A stretch of 64,000 nucleotides of DNA from Pseudoneobacillus sp052180215 (GCF_052180215.1 NZ_CP197471.1:4584061-4648060); one strand, 5' to 3'. Positions 18,301 to 27,046 are shown, counted from the first letter of the stretch. Translations and numbers: made by a program. The notes: generated by a model not told the origin, from the sequence alone.

Positions 18301-18901
18301 AACCTATACAGCACCTTATACAGCGCGCCTAAAGGTAGCTATTAACGATAATGTACTTCGAGGACAAGAGCTAACAGAAGGTTCTATCGATCCGAAAGAA
18401 CTTCTAAGAGTTAAAGATGTTGGCACCGTTCAAGAATATTTATTGCGTGAGGTTCAAAAGGTTTACCGTATGCAAGGGGTAGAAATCGGGGATAAGCACG
18501 TGGAAGTAATGGTACGCCAAATGCTTCGTAAAGTACGTGTTATTGATGCAGGTGAAACGGATGTTTTACCAGGATCATTACTTGATATTCACCAATTTAC
18601 AGACGCTAACGAAAAAGCGCTGCTTGAAGGAAATCTTCCTGCAACATGCCGTCCTGTATTACTTGGTATTACGAAAGCTTCACTTGAAACAGATTCCTTC
18701 TTATCTGCTGCATCATTCCAAGAAACAACTCGTGTTCTTACAGACGCAGCAATTAAAGGAAAACGTGATGAATTATTAGGTCTAAAAGAAAATGTAATTA
18801 TTGGTAAGCTTGTACCAGCTGGAACAGGAATGCAACGTTATCGTAAAACAGAATCATTCCTTAAAGGTGAAATACAAGAAGAACCTTTAATGGTTGAATA
18901 A
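15302..18901 (+). CDS. rpoC: DNA-directed RNA polymerase subunit beta'
   Basis: 1199 residues with the active-site motif NADFDGDQ; D449, D451 and D453 hold the catalytic magnesium. The N-terminal zinc site is C60, C62, C75, C78; a second zinc cluster uses CNTRHGVCKKCYGRN. The start is TTG 15302 behind AAAGGGAGG (15286-15294). The sequence ends at a perfect 15-bp hairpin. Together with RpoB, RpoA (37511) and sigma factors it forms the polymerase. Confidence 0.97.
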   Translation: MIDVNNFEYMKIGLASPDKIRSWSFGEVKKPETINYRTLKPEKDGLFCERIFGPTKDWECHCGKYKRVRYKGVVCDRCGVEVTRAKVRRERMGHIELAAPVSHIWYFKGIPSRMGLVLDMSPRALEEVIYFASYVVTDTGETPLEKKQLLSEKEYRAYKDKFGNKFQASMGAEAIKKLLTDIDLEKEVNILKEELKTAQGQRRTRAIKRLEVLEAFRNSGNEPSWMILDVLPVIPPELRPMVQLDGGRFATSDLNDLYRRVINRNNRLKRLLDLGAPSIIVQNEKRMLQEAVDALIDNGRRGRPVTGPGNRPLKSLSHMLKGKQGRFRQNLLGKRVDYSGRSVIVVGPNLKMYQCGLPKEMALELFKPFVMKELVEKGLAHNIKSAKRKIERVQPDVWDVLEDVIKEHPVLLNRAPTLHRLGIQAFEPTLVEGRAIRLHPLVCTAYNADFDGDQMAVHVPLSAEAQAEARLLMLAAQNILNPKDGKPVVTPSQDMVLGNYYLTLERENAVGEGMIFKDTNEALIAYQNGYAHLHTRVAVHAGSLNNETFTDEQNNKLLLTTVGKLIFNEILPKSFPYINEPTQNNLEVETPAKYFVEKGADVRALIKEMPLVDPFKKKILGNIIAEVFKRFKITETSKMLDRMKDLGFKFSSKAGITVGVADIVVLREKEEILKDAQTKVDNVQKQFRRGLITEDERYDRVISIWSQAKDVIQGKLMKSLSKTNPIFMMSDSGARGNASNFTQLAGMRGLMANPAGRIIELPIKSSFREGLTVLEYFISTHGARKGLADTALKTADSGYLTRRLVDVAQDVIVRDDDCGTDRGLLVSALRDGTEIIEPLEERLIGRYARKPIKHPETKQVLVEENDLITEDIAKEIVNAGIETVNIRSAFTCNTRHGVCKKCYGRNLATGQEVEVGEAVGIIAAQSIGEPGTQLTMRTFHTGGVAGDDITQGLPRIQELFEARNPKGQAVISELNGVVVGINEGRDRQHEIVVQGELESRTYTAPYTARLKVAINDNVLRGQELTEGSIDPKELLRVKDVGTVQEYLLREVQKVYRMQGVEIGDKHVEVMVRQMLRKVRVIDAGETDVLPGSLLDIHQFTDANEKALLEGNLPATCRPVLLGITKASLETDSFLSAASFQETTRVLTDAAIKGKRDELLGLKENVIIGKLVPAGTGMQRYRKTESFLKGEIQEEPLMVE

Positions 18902-18906
18902 AAAAC

Positions 18907-18940
18907 ATACGGTACTTGTGGGGTTCCACAAGTACCGTAT
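18907..18940 (+). terminator. hairpin terminator after rpoC
   Basis: ATACGGTACTTGTGG (18907-18921) pairs perfectly with CCACAAGTACCGTAT (18926-18940); the loop is 4 bases. The T tract is poor (TATGAATTTTAG), so termination may be partial. Confidence 0.65.
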
Positions 18941-19003
18941 TATGAATTTTAGTTATTGATAGTATTTTCGTTTCACGCAATTGTTAAAAAACATTAAATA
19001 TAG

Positions 19004-19032
19004 TTGACAATGTTTATTACAAGTGATAATAT
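19004..19032 (+). promoter_or_regulatory. sigma-A promoter of the rplGB-rpsL-rpsG-fusA operon
   Basis: TTGACA (19004-19009), 17-base spacer, TAATAT (19027-19032). Confidence 0.75.
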
Positions 19033-19076
19033 AGCAAAGGTGTTCCTATTCACCTGTTACTTTGGAGGATATCCTA

Positions 19077-19325
19077 ATGTCTTATGAAAAAGTAATTCAG
19101 GCAAAAGAAATAATCGTAGGATCAAAGCAAACTGTTAAAGCGCTAAAAGAAGGAAAAGTAAAATATTTAGTAGTTGCAGATGATGCTGACCATAAGGTAA
19201 CAGCAAAAGTACTACAGCTTGCTAAAGAAATACAAGTACCAATCTTACATGCTGATTCAATGAAAAAGCTAGGCAAAGCTTGTGGAATTGAAGTAGCTGC
19301 TGCAACGGTTGCCATACTTTCTTAA
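19077..19325 (+). CDS. rplGB: L7Ae-family k-turn-binding protein (YbxF)
   Basis: An 82-residue protein of the L7Ae/L30e/S12e family that binds kink-turn RNA. The conserved SMKKLGKACGIEV segment is near residues 60-72. ATG 19077 is preferred over the in-frame TTG 19062, because TTG overlaps the GGAGG box (19064-19068). It leads the str operon (rpsL, rpsG, fusA), as in other Bacillus. Its role on the ribosome is not settled in the family. Confidence 0.9.
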   Translation: MSYEKVIQAKEIIVGSKQTVKALKEGKVKYLVVADDADHKVTAKVLQLAKEIQVPILHADSMKKLGKACGIEVAAATVAILS

Positions 19326-19430
19326 AAACTGTTTTTGTGGATCGATTGTATCTTCAAGAACTTTGTTTTTTGCTTTAAAATGAACCACCTGGATGTGTGG
19401 GCTTAACAAAAATTGAAGGGAGGAAAAAAC

Positions 19431-19853
19431 ATGCCTACAATTAATCAATTAGTGCGCAAGCCTCGTAAATCTATCGAGGAAAAGTCAAAATCTCCTGCGC
19501 TTAATAAAGGTTATAACAGCTTTAGAAAATCTCAAACAAACTTATCTTCACCTCAAAAACGTGGTGTATGTACACGTGTTGGTACAATGACACCAAAGAA
19601 ACCGAACTCCGCATTACGTAAATATGCACGTGTTCGTTTAACTAACGGTATCGAGGTAACAGCATACATTCCTGGGATTGGTCATAACTTACAAGAACAC
19701 AGCGTTGTATTAATCCGCGGTGGACGTGTAAAAGACTTACCAGGGGTACGTTATCACATTGTTCGTGGAGCACTTGACACAGCTGGTGTTAACAACCGTA
19801 TGCAAGGTCGTTCTAAATATGGAACTAAGAGACCAAAAGCACCAAAAAAATAA
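19431..19853 (+). CDS. rpsL: 30S ribosomal protein S12
   Basis: uS12, 140 residues, controls decoding accuracy at the A site. The TPKKPNSALRKYARVRL segment carries the wild-type lysine that is changed in streptomycin-resistant mutants. The open frame begins at TTG 19413, but GGGAGG (19418-19423) shows ATG 19431 to be the start, giving MPTINQLVRK. Confidence 0.97.
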   Translation: MPTINQLVRKPRKSIEEKSKSPALNKGYNSFRKSQTNLSSPQKRGVCTRVGTMTPKKPNSALRKYARVRLTNGIEVTAYIPGIGHNLQEHSVVLIRGGRVKDLPGVRYHIVRGALDTAGVNNRMQGRSKYGTKRPKAPKK

Positions 19854-19901
19854 TAAACTAAAAATTAAATTGAAATAGCAACATCGAAAGGAGGAAACAA
19901 C

Positions 19902-20372
19902 ATGCCACGTAAAGGTCCTGTAGCAAAAAGAGACGTTTTACCAGATCCGCTTTATAACTCTAAGTTAGTTACTCGTCTAATCAATAAAATGATGGTAGAT
20001 GGTAAAAGAGGAAAATCTCAAGCAATTCTTTATGCAGCATTTGATATTATTCGTGAGCGCACTGGCAAAGAACCTATGGAAGTATTTGACCAAGCTCTAA
20101 AGAATATCATGCCAGTTTTAGAAGTAAGAGCTCGCCGTGTAGGTGGAGCAAACTACCAAGTACCAGTAGAGGTGCGTCCAGATCGTCGTACAACTCTTGG
20201 TCTTCGTTGGTTAGTAAATTATTCTCGCAATCGCGGTGAAAAAACGATGGAAGAGCGTTTAGCTCATGAAATCTTAGATGCAGCTAACAATTCTGGTGCA
20301 TCTGTTAAGAAGCGTGAAGATACTCACAAAATGGCTGAAGCAAACAAAGCGTTTGCTCACTATCGTTGGTAA
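19902..20372 (+). CDS. rpsG: 30S ribosomal protein S7
   Basis: uS7, 156 residues, nucleates the 30S head and contacts E-site tRNA. The RRVGGANYQVPVEV motif and basic N terminus are intact. AAAGGAGG precedes the ATG. It lies between rpsL and fusA in the str operon. Confidence 0.97.
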   Translation: MPRKGPVAKRDVLPDPLYNSKLVTRLINKMMVDGKRGKSQAILYAAFDIIRERTGKEPMEVFDQALKNIMPVLEVRARRVGGANYQVPVEVRPDRRTTLGLRWLVNYSRNRGEKTMEERLAHEILDAANNSGASVKKREDTHKMAEANKAFAHYRW

Positions 20373-20422
20373 TTTAACCTTCAAACTAAAACTATCCTTA
20401 TATTAGGAAGGAGAAAGACCCA

Positions 20423-22501
20423 ATGGCAAGAGAGTTCTCCTTAGAAAACACTCGTAATATCGGTATCATGGCTCACATTGATGCTGGTAAAACTACAACA
20501 ACTGAGCGTGTACTTTATTACACTGGTAAAATCCACAAAATTGGAGAAACACATGAAGGTGCTTCCCAAATGGACTGGATGGAGCAGGAACAAGAGCGCG
20601 GAATTACAATCACTTCCGCTGCTACAACTGCTCAATGGAAAGGCCATCGCGTTAACATCATCGACACTCCAGGACACGTAGACTTCACAATCGAAGTTGA
20701 ACGTTCTTTACGTGTACTTGATGGTGCGGTTGCTGTACTTGATGCACAATCTGGTGTTGAGCCTCAAACTGAGACTGTTTGGCGCCAAGCAACAACTTAC
20801 GGTGTACCTCGTGTAGTTTTCGTTAACAAAATGGATAAAATCGGTGCAGATTTCTTGTATTCTGTGAAAACAATTCACGATCGTTTACAAGCTAATGCTC
20901 ACCCAATACAGTTACCGATTGGTGCTGAAGATCAGTTCGAAGCTATCATTGACTTAGTAGAAATGAAAGCTACTTTCTACGCTAATGACTTAGGAACTGA
21001 TATTGAAGTTCGTGATATTCCTGCTGAGTATTTGGATCAAGCTCAAGAATGGCGCGAAAAATTAGTTGAAGCTGTTGCAGAATTAGATGAAGAATTAATG
21101 GAAAAGTACCTTGGCGGTGAAGAAATCACTGTTGAAGAGCTAAAAGCTGGTATTCGTAAAGGTACGACAAACGTTGAATTCTACCCAGTAATCTGTGGAT
21201 CAGCATTCAAAAACAAAGGTGTTCAATTAATGCTTGATGCAGTAATCGACTATCTTCCATCTCCATTAGATGTACCTGCTATTAAAGGTATTCTACCGGA
21301 TACAGATGAAGAAGTTGAACGTCATTCTAGTGATGAAGAGCCATTCTCTGCTCTTGCATTTAAAGTTATGACTGACCCTTATGTTGGTAAATTAACATTC
21401 TTCCGTGTTTACTCTGGTACTTTAGAGTCTGGATCATATGTTCAAAACTCTACTAAAGGAAAGCGTGAACGTGTAGGACGTATTCTACAAATGCATGCAA
21501 ATAGCCGTCAAGAAATCTCTAAGGTTTATGCTGGTGATATCGCTGCTGCTGTAGGACTAAAAGATACAACTACTGGTGACACTCTTTGTGATGACAAAAA
21601 TCTTGTTATCCTTGAGTCAATGGTATTCCCTGAGCCAGTAATTCAGCTTTCAGTTGAACCGAAATCAAAAGCAGACCAAGACAAAATGTCTACTGCATTA
21701 CAAAAACTTCAAGAAGAAGATCCTTCTTTCCGTGCACATACTGACCAGGAAACTGGACAAACAATCATCGCTGGTATGGGTGAGCTTCACTTAGATATCA
21801 TTGTTGATCGTATGCGTCGTGAATTCAAGGTAGAAGCTAACGTTGGTGCTCCACAGGTAGCATACCGTGAAACATTCCGTGCTTCAGCTTCTGTAGAAGG
21901 TAAGTTTGCACGTCAATCAGGTGGACGTGGTCAATACGGACACGTTTGGATCGAATTCGCTCCAAATGATGAAGGTAAAGGCTTCGAATTCGTTAACGGT
22001 ATCGTAGGTGGGGTTGTTCCTCGTGAATACATCCCTGCAGTTCAAGCTGGTCTTGAAGATGCACTTGATCGCGGTGTGTTAGCTGGATATCCGCTTGTTG
22101 ATATTAAAGCTAGATTATTTGATGGATCTTACCATGATGTTGACTCCTCTGAAATGGCGTTTAAGATCGCTGCTTCAATGGCACTTAAGAATGCTGCATC
22201 TAAGTGTAGCCCTGTTATCTTAGAGCCTGTTATGAGAGTTGAAGTAATCATCCCTGAAGAATATCTAGGGGATATCATGGGACAAATCACTTCACGTCGT
22301 GGACGCGTTGAAGGTATGGACGCTCGTGGTAACGCACAAGTAGTTCGTGCAATGGTTCCACTATCAGAAATGTTTGGTTATGCTACTTCTCTTCGTTCAA
22401 GTACACAAGGTCGTGGAGTATTCTCTATGCACTTTGACCACTACGAAGAAGTACCAAAATCAATTTCTGAAGAAATCATCAAAAAAAATAAAGGTGAATA
22501 A
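20423..22501 (+). CDS. fusA: elongation factor G
   Basis: A translocation GTPase of 692 residues, the standard length. The P-loop AHIDAGKTT is at 17-25, followed by the G3 motif DTPGHVD and G4 motif NKMDKIGA. Domains II-V follow, including the GRGQYGH segment of domain IV that reaches the decoding site. AGGAG precedes ATG 20423. The stop overlaps a promoter for tuf. Confidence 0.97.
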   Translation: MAREFSLENTRNIGIMAHIDAGKTTTTERVLYYTGKIHKIGETHEGASQMDWMEQEQERGITITSAATTAQWKGHRVNIIDTPGHVDFTIEVERSLRVLDGAVAVLDAQSGVEPQTETVWRQATTYGVPRVVFVNKMDKIGADFLYSVKTIHDRLQANAHPIQLPIGAEDQFEAIIDLVEMKATFYANDLGTDIEVRDIPAEYLDQAQEWREKLVEAVAELDEELMEKYLGGEEITVEELKAGIRKGTTNVEFYPVICGSAFKNKGVQLMLDAVIDYLPSPLDVPAIKGILPDTDEEVERHSSDEEPFSALAFKVMTDPYVGKLTFFRVYSGTLESGSYVQNSTKGKRERVGRILQMHANSRQEISKVYAGDIAAAVGLKDTTTGDTLCDDKNLVILESMVFPEPVIQLSVEPKSKADQDKMSTALQKLQEEDPSFRAHTDQETGQTIIAGMGELHLDIIVDRMRREFKVEANVGAPQVAYRETFRASASVEGKFARQSGGRGQYGHVWIEFAPNDEGKGFEFVNGIVGGVVPREYIPAVQAGLEDALDRGVLAGYPLVDIKARLFDGSYHDVDSSEMAFKIAASMALKNAASKCSPVILEPVMRVEVIIPEEYLGDIMGQITSRRGRVEGMDARGNAQVVRAMVPLSEMFGYATSLRSSTQGRGVFSMHFDHYEEVPKSISEEIIKKNKGE

Positions 22502-22530
22502 TTGATTTTCACCTGACAATAAAGTATAAC
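22502..22530 (+). promoter_or_regulatory. candidate sigma-A promoter of tuf
   Basis: TTGATT (22502-22507), 17 bases, TATAAC (22525-22530), immediately after the fusA stop. It would allow extra EF-Tu synthesis independent of the str operon. Confidence 0.55.
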
Positions 22531-22548
22531 TACTATGTAAGCTGGATT

Positions 22549-22574
22549 AAGGAAAAGGGACAACCCTTTTTCTT
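22549..22574 (+). terminator. attenuator-like hairpin before tuf
   Basis: AAGGAAAAGGG and CCCTTTTTCTT pair around the loop ACAA, with one G-T pair. A short T run lies inside the 3' arm. It sits between the tuf promoter and the tuf start, so it may reduce read-through from fusA or tune tuf. Confidence 0.5.
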
Positions 22575-22621
22575 ACTTCCATATATATACTTAAACTTAA
22601 AATTATGAGGAGGATTTCCTA

Positions 22622-23809
22622 ATGGGTAAAGCTAAATTCGATCGCTCAAAGCCACACGTAAATATCGGAACAATCGGTCACGTTGACCATGGTAAAACTA
22701 CTTTAACAGCTGCAATCACTTCTTTCCTTGCTAAGTCAGGTAAAGCAGAAGCACGTGCATACGACCAAATTGACGGTGCACCAGAAGAAAGAGAACGTGG
22801 TATCACAATCTCTACTGCACACGTTGAGTATGAAACTGACCTTCGTCACTATGCACACGTTGACTGCCCAGGACATGCTGACTATGTTAAGAACATGATC
22901 ACTGGTGCTGCACAAATGGACGGCGGTATCTTAGTTGTTTCTGCAACTGATGGCCCAATGCCACAAACTCGTGAGCACATTCTTCTATCTCGTCAAGTAG
23001 GTGTACCTTACCTTGTTGTATTCATGAACAAGTGTGACATGGTTGACGACGAAGAACTTCTTGAATTAGTAGAAATGGAAATCCGTGACCTACTTTCTGA
23101 ATATGAATTCCCTGGCGATGACACTCCAGTTATCAAAGGTTCTGCTCTTAAAGCATTAGAGGGAGACCCTGTTTGGGAAGAAAAAATCACTGAACTTATG
23201 GATGCAGTTGATAGCTATATCCCAACACCAGCTCGTGATACTGAAAAGCCATTCATGATGCCAGTTGAGGATGTATTCTCAATCACTGGTCGTGGAACTG
23301 TTGCTACTGGACGCGTTGAGCGTGGAGTAGTTAAAGTTGGTGACGTAGTTGAAATCGTTGGTTTCACTGAAGAACCAAAATCTACTACTGTTACAGGTGT
23401 AGAAATGTTCCGTAAGCTTCTTGATTATGCAGAAGCTGGAGACAACATCGGTGCTCTTCTTCGTGGGGTTGCTCGTGAAGATATCGAACGTGGACAAGTT
23501 TTAGCTAAGCCAAAGTCAATTACTCCACACACTAAGTTCAAAGCTGAAGTTTACGTTTTATCAAAAGAAGAAGGTGGACGTCATACTCCATTCTTCACAA
23601 ACTACCGCCCACAATTCTATTTCCGTACTTCTGATATCACTGGTATTTGTATGTTACCAGAAGGCGTTGAAATGGTTATGCCTGGTGACAACATTGAAAT
23701 GTCAGTTGAACTAATCGCTCCAATCGCGATCGAAGAAGGAACTAAGTTCTCTATTCGTGAAGGTGGACGTACAGTAGGCGCTGGCGTTGTTGCTTCAATC
23801 CAAGAATAA
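22622..23809 (+). CDS. tuf: elongation factor Tu
   Basis: A 395-residue GTPase that brings aminoacyl-tRNA to the ribosome. The P-loop GHVDHGKTT is at 19-27, the effector segment GITISTAHVEYE, the G3 motif DCPGHADY and G4 NKCDMVDD. GAGGAGG precedes ATG 22622. It ends at a strong terminator. Confidence 0.97.
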   Translation: MGKAKFDRSKPHVNIGTIGHVDHGKTTLTAAITSFLAKSGKAEARAYDQIDGAPEERERGITISTAHVEYETDLRHYAHVDCPGHADYVKNMITGAAQMDGGILVVSATDGPMPQTREHILLSRQVGVPYLVVFMNKCDMVDDEELLELVEMEIRDLLSEYEFPGDDTPVIKGSALKALEGDPVWEEKITELMDAVDSYIPTPARDTEKPFMMPVEDVFSITGRGTVATGRVERGVVKVGDVVEIVGFTEEPKSTTVTGVEMFRKLLDYAEAGDNIGALLRGVAREDIERGQVLAKPKSITPHTKFKAEVYVLSKEEGGRHTPFFTNYRPQFYFRTSDITGICMLPEGVEMVMPGDNIEMSVELIAPIAIEEGTKFSIREGGRTVGAGVVASIQE

Positions 23810-23821
23810 TAATTAATAATC

Positions 23822-23851
23822 AAAAGCAGATGGGACGCCATCTGCTTTTTT
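23822..23851 (+). terminator. intrinsic terminator of tuf
   Basis: AAAAGCAGATGG-GACG-CCATCTGCTTTTTT, a perfect stem with T run. Confidence 0.92.
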
Positions 23852-23983
23852 CTATATAGTAGATGGAATATAAACTCATTTTTTGACGAGTTTCTTCTAT
23901 TATATAAATACATCTATTTAATCAAATAATAAAACATCGAGATGAATGAAATTGTCTTAATTTTTCGCGATTCCAACTTGCAC

Positions 23984-24012
23984 TTGTAATTTAGGATATC
24001 AGTCGTTATAAT
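23984..24012 (+). promoter_or_regulatory. upstream promoter candidate of the S10 operon
   Basis: TTGTAA (23984-23989), 17 bases, TATAAT (24007-24012). Confidence 0.5.
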
Positions 24013-24059
24013 ATAAAAAGTGTGCAAGACATAAAGTAAAGGTTACAACATAATAAATG

Positions 24060-24088
24060 TTGCATTTGTTTTATGTTTTATGTATAAT
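24060..24088 (+). promoter_or_regulatory. proximal sigma-A promoter of the S10 operon
   Basis: TTGCAT (24060-24065), 17 bases, perfect TATAAT (24083-24088). It should drive the rpsJ-to-rplQ superoperon. Confidence 0.75.
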
Positions 24089-24094
24089 AGACAA

Positions 24095-24205
24095 TGTTGG
24101 TCTTTGACTGCGATGATGTGGAAGGTTGCTGACACACCCGGCCGCTTTGCCATGGCGGTGTGTGGGAAATTTTCACTGAGAATGTCTATAGTAAAATAGG
24201 CGAAA
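24095..24205 (+). promoter_or_regulatory. S10-operon leader RNA with GC-rich hairpin
   Basis: An untranslated leader of about 120 bases. ACACACC (24132-24138) pairs with GGTGTGT (24157-24163), and GCC/GGC pairs inside, around GCTTTGCCAT. This GC-rich island in AT-rich surroundings suggests a selected RNA structure. I do not know a proven ligand for the Bacillus S10 leader. The rest of 23852-24059 holds only the promoter region. Confidence 0.5.
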
Positions 24206-24218
24206 AGGAGGGAAAGTA

Positions 24219-24527
24219 ATGGCAAAACAAAAAATTCGTATCCGTTTAAAGGCGTATGATCATAGAATTCTTGATCAATCTGCTGAGAAAATTGTTGAAA
24301 CTGCTAAGCGTTCTGGTGCGGCTGTATCTGGTCCGATCCCATTACCAACAGAAAAGTCAATTTATACAATTCTACGTGCGGTGCATAAGTATAAGGATTC
24401 TCGTGAGCAATTCGAAATGAGAACTCATAAGCGTCTAATTGACATTGTGAATCCAACACCACAAACGGTTGATTCATTAATGCGTTTAGATTTACCATCT
24501 GGTGTCGATATCGAAATTAAACTTTAA
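24219..24527 (+). CDS. rpsJ: 30S ribosomal protein S10 (NusE)
   Basis: uS10, 102 residues, a head protein that also acts as NusE in antitermination complexes with NusB. RIRLKAYDHRILD and the loop SREQFEMRTHKRLID are diagnostic. AAAGGAGG precedes ATG 24219. First gene of the S10-spc-alpha cluster. Confidence 0.97.
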   Translation: MAKQKIRIRLKAYDHRILDQSAEKIVETAKRSGAAVSGPIPLPTEKSIYTILRAVHKYKDSREQFEMRTHKRLIDIVNPTPQTVDSLMRLDLPSGVDIEIKL

Positions 24528-24562
24528 TGAAAAAATGAGATAAAATATAGGAGGTGTGACTA

Positions 24563-25189
24563 ATGACCAAAGGAATCTTAGGTAGAAAAATTGGTATGAC
24601 TCAAGTGTTCGCTGAAAACGGCAATCTTATTCCTGTAACTGTAATTGAAGCTGCTGATAACGTTGTTCTTCAAAAGAAGACAGTTGAAGCTGACGGATAT
24701 GCATCTGTACAAGTAGGATTTGAAACGAAACGTGAAAAAGTTTCTAACAAACCTGAAAAAGGACATGTTGCTAAGGCAAACACTGCTCCTAAGCGCTTCG
24801 TACGCGAATTTCGCGGTGAGGGTTTAGCTGCATATGAGGTTGGTCAGGAAGTCAAAGTTGATATTTTCGCAGAAGGCGAAATAGTAGATGTACAAGGTGT
24901 TTCTAAAGGGAAAGGTTTCCAAGGTGTAATTAAACGCCACGGACAATCTCGCGGACCAATGGCTCACGGTTCTCGTTACCATCGCCGTCCAGGTTCAATG
25001 GGACCTGTTGCTCCAAACCGCGTTTTCAAAGGTAAAAAATTAGCAGGACGCATGGGTGGAGAACTTGTTACTGTACAAAACCTTGAAATTGTAAAAGTTG
25101 ACGTTGAACGTAACTTATTATTAGTTAAAGGTAATGTTCCTGGACCTAGAAAAGCTTTACTAAAAATCAAAGGTGCAGTAAAAGCATAA
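24563..25189 (+). CDS. rplC: 50S ribosomal protein L3
   Basis: uL3, 208 residues, an early assembly protein near the peptidyl-transferase centre. GILGRKIGMTQVF at the N terminus and the central extension RGPMAHGSRYHRRPGSMG are conserved. L3 also stimulates MrnC (4510) in 23S maturation in B. subtilis. AGGAGGTG precedes ATG. Confidence 0.97.
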   Translation: MTKGILGRKIGMTQVFAENGNLIPVTVIEAADNVVLQKKTVEADGYASVQVGFETKREKVSNKPEKGHVAKANTAPKRFVREFRGEGLAAYEVGQEVKVDIFAEGEIVDVQGVSKGKGFQGVIKRHGQSRGPMAHGSRYHRRPGSMGPVAPNRVFKGKKLAGRMGGELVTVQNLEIVKVDVERNLLLVKGNVPGPRKALLKIKGAVKA

Positions 25190-25217
25190 TAGTTTTTAAG
25201 AAAGGAGGCAAAACAGA

Positions 25218-25841
25218 ATGCCGAAAGTAGCATTATTCAACCAAACTGGCAGTCAAGTTGGTGAAATTGAATTAAATGATTCCGTATTTGGTATCGCGCC
25301 TAATAACCATGTTCTTTTCGAAGCGGTTGTTATGCAAAGAGCATCATTACGTCAAGGAAATCATAAAGTAAAAAACCGTTCTGAAGTACGCGGTGGTGGT
25401 CGTAAACCGTGGAAACAAAAAGGAACAGGTCGTGCTCGTCAAGGTTCGATTCGTTCTCCGCAATGGCGTGGAGGTGGAATCGTATTCGGTCCAGTACCAC
25501 GTAGCTATAGCTACAAATTACCGAAGAAGGTACGCCGTTTAGCTATTAAATCTGCTCTTTCTTCAAAGGTATTAGAAGAAAACATTTTAGTACTAGAAAG
25601 CCTTGCTTTCGAAACTCCTAAAACAAAAGAATTCGCAAGCGTATTAAAAGGACTTTCTGTAGAAAAGAAAGCTTTAATCGTTACTGCGGATCTTGAAGAG
25701 AATGTTGCTCTATCTGCTCGTAACATCCCTGGTGTTACAGTTGTAACTGCAACAGGCATTAATGTTTTAGATGTTTTAAATCATGATAAATTAATCATGA
25801 CGAAAGCAGCGGTCGAAAAAGTAGAGGAGGTGCTTGCATAA
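25218..25841 (+). CDS. rplD: 50S ribosomal protein L4
   Basis: uL4, 207 residues. The extended loop (about 40-95, KPWKQKGTGRARQGSIRSPQ) lines the exit tunnel and is a site of macrolide-resistance changes; it looks wild type. The stop TAA shares a base with the ATG of rplW. Confidence 0.97.
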   Translation: MPKVALFNQTGSQVGEIELNDSVFGIAPNNHVLFEAVVMQRASLRQGNHKVKNRSEVRGGGRKPWKQKGTGRARQGSIRSPQWRGGGIVFGPVPRSYSYKLPKKVRRLAIKSALSSKVLEENILVLESLAFETPKTKEFASVLKGLSVEKKALIVTADLEENVALSARNIPGVTVVTATGINVLDVLNHDKLIMTKAAVEKVEEVLA

Positions 25842-26125
25842 TGGATGCACGCGATATCATTAAGCGCCCCGTTATTACTGAACGCTCAACTGATTTAATG
25901 ACTGAAAAGAAATATACGTTTGAAGTTGATGTGAAAGCTAACAAAACTCAAGTTAAAGATGCTGTTGAAGTGATCTTTGGAGTAGATGTTGAGAAAGTAA
26001 ACATCATGAACTATAAAGGTAAGTTCAAGCGTATGGGTAAATTCGGCGGATATACAAATAAGCGTCGTAAGGCTATTGTTAAATTAACTGCTGATAGCAA
26101 AGAAATCGAATTTTTCGAAGCATAA
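25841..26125 (+). CDS. rplW: 50S ribosomal protein L23
   Basis: uL23, 94 residues, at the tunnel exit where it docks trigger factor and SRP. DIIKRPVITERSTDLM at the N terminus is diagnostic. The start overlaps the rplD stop by one base (TAATG), so translation is coupled; GAGGAGG lies at 25826-25831. Confidence 0.97.
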   Translation: MDARDIIKRPVITERSTDLMTEKKYTFEVDVKANKTQVKDAVEVIFGVDVEKVNIMNYKGKFKRMGKFGGYTNKRRKAIVKLTADSKEIEFFEA

Positions 26126-26155
26126 ATCATTCAATAAGAAGAGGAGGGAAATAGC

Positions 26156-26986
26156 ATGGCGATTAAAAAGTACAAACCTACCTCCAATGGTCGTCGCGGT
26201 ATGACAGTTTCTGATTTCGCAGAAATCACAACTAGCACACCAGAAAAATCTTTATTAGCTCCATTAAAGAAAAAAGCTGGCCGCAATAACCAAGGTAAGT
26301 TAACCGTTCGTCATCAAGGTGGCGGTCATAAGCGTCAATATCGTATCATCGACTTTAAGCGTGATAAAGATGGCATTCCAGGACGCGTTGCCACAATTGA
26401 GTATGATCCAAACCGTTCTGCAAACATTGCATTAATTAACTATGTTGATGGAGAAAAGCGTTACATCCTAGCTCCTAAAAACTTAGAAGTTGGAATGGAA
26501 ATTATGTCTGGTCCTGAGGCTGACATTAAGGTAGGTAACACTCTTCCATTAGCAAACATCCCAATGGGTACTGTAGTTCACAATATCGAGTTAAAGCCTG
26601 GTAAAGGTGGACAATTAGTACGTTCTGCTGGTACATCTGCACAAGTACTTGGTAGAGAAGATAAATATGTTATTGTGCGTTTGAATTCTGGTGAAGTTCG
26701 TATGATTTTAGCTACTTGCCGCGCTACTGTAGGTCAAGTTGGTAATGAACAACACGAACTAATCAACATTGGTAAAGCAGGTCGTTCTCGTTGGTTAGGT
26801 AAGCGCCCAACTGTACGTGGATCTGTAATGAACCCTAACGACCATCCACACGGTGGTGGGGAAGGACGTTCACCAATTGGACGTAAGTCTCCAATGTCTC
26901 CATGGGGTAAACCAACTCTTGGATTCAAAACACGTAAGAAAAAGAATAAATCCGACAAGTTTATCGTACGTCGTCGTAAAAAATAA
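26156..26986 (+). CDS. rplB: 50S ribosomal protein L2
   Basis: uL2, 276 residues, supports the peptidyl-transferase centre. The conserved histidine region NPNDHPHGGGEG near 223-234 and RHQGGGHKRQYRIIDF are present. GAGGAGGG precedes the ATG. Confidence 0.97.
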   Translation: MAIKKYKPTSNGRRGMTVSDFAEITTSTPEKSLLAPLKKKAGRNNQGKLTVRHQGGGHKRQYRIIDFKRDKDGIPGRVATIEYDPNRSANIALINYVDGEKRYILAPKNLEVGMEIMSGPEADIKVGNTLPLANIPMGTVVHNIELKPGKGGQLVRSAGTSAQVLGREDKYVIVRLNSGEVRMILATCRATVGQVGNEQHELINIGKAGRSRWLGKRPTVRGSVMNPNDHPHGGGEGRSPIGRKSPMSPWGKPTLGFKTRKKKNKSDKFIVRRRKK

Positions 26987-27046
26987 CGGGATTGTACTAC
27001 GGTTCGTACATAGAACCGTAGAGCAGTCACGAAGGGAGGTTCTATC

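Noticed and set aside
23852..24059. Possible small genes in the tuf-rpsJ gap
   Set aside because: No frame with a ribosome binding site and sensible composition; the stretch is promoter region.
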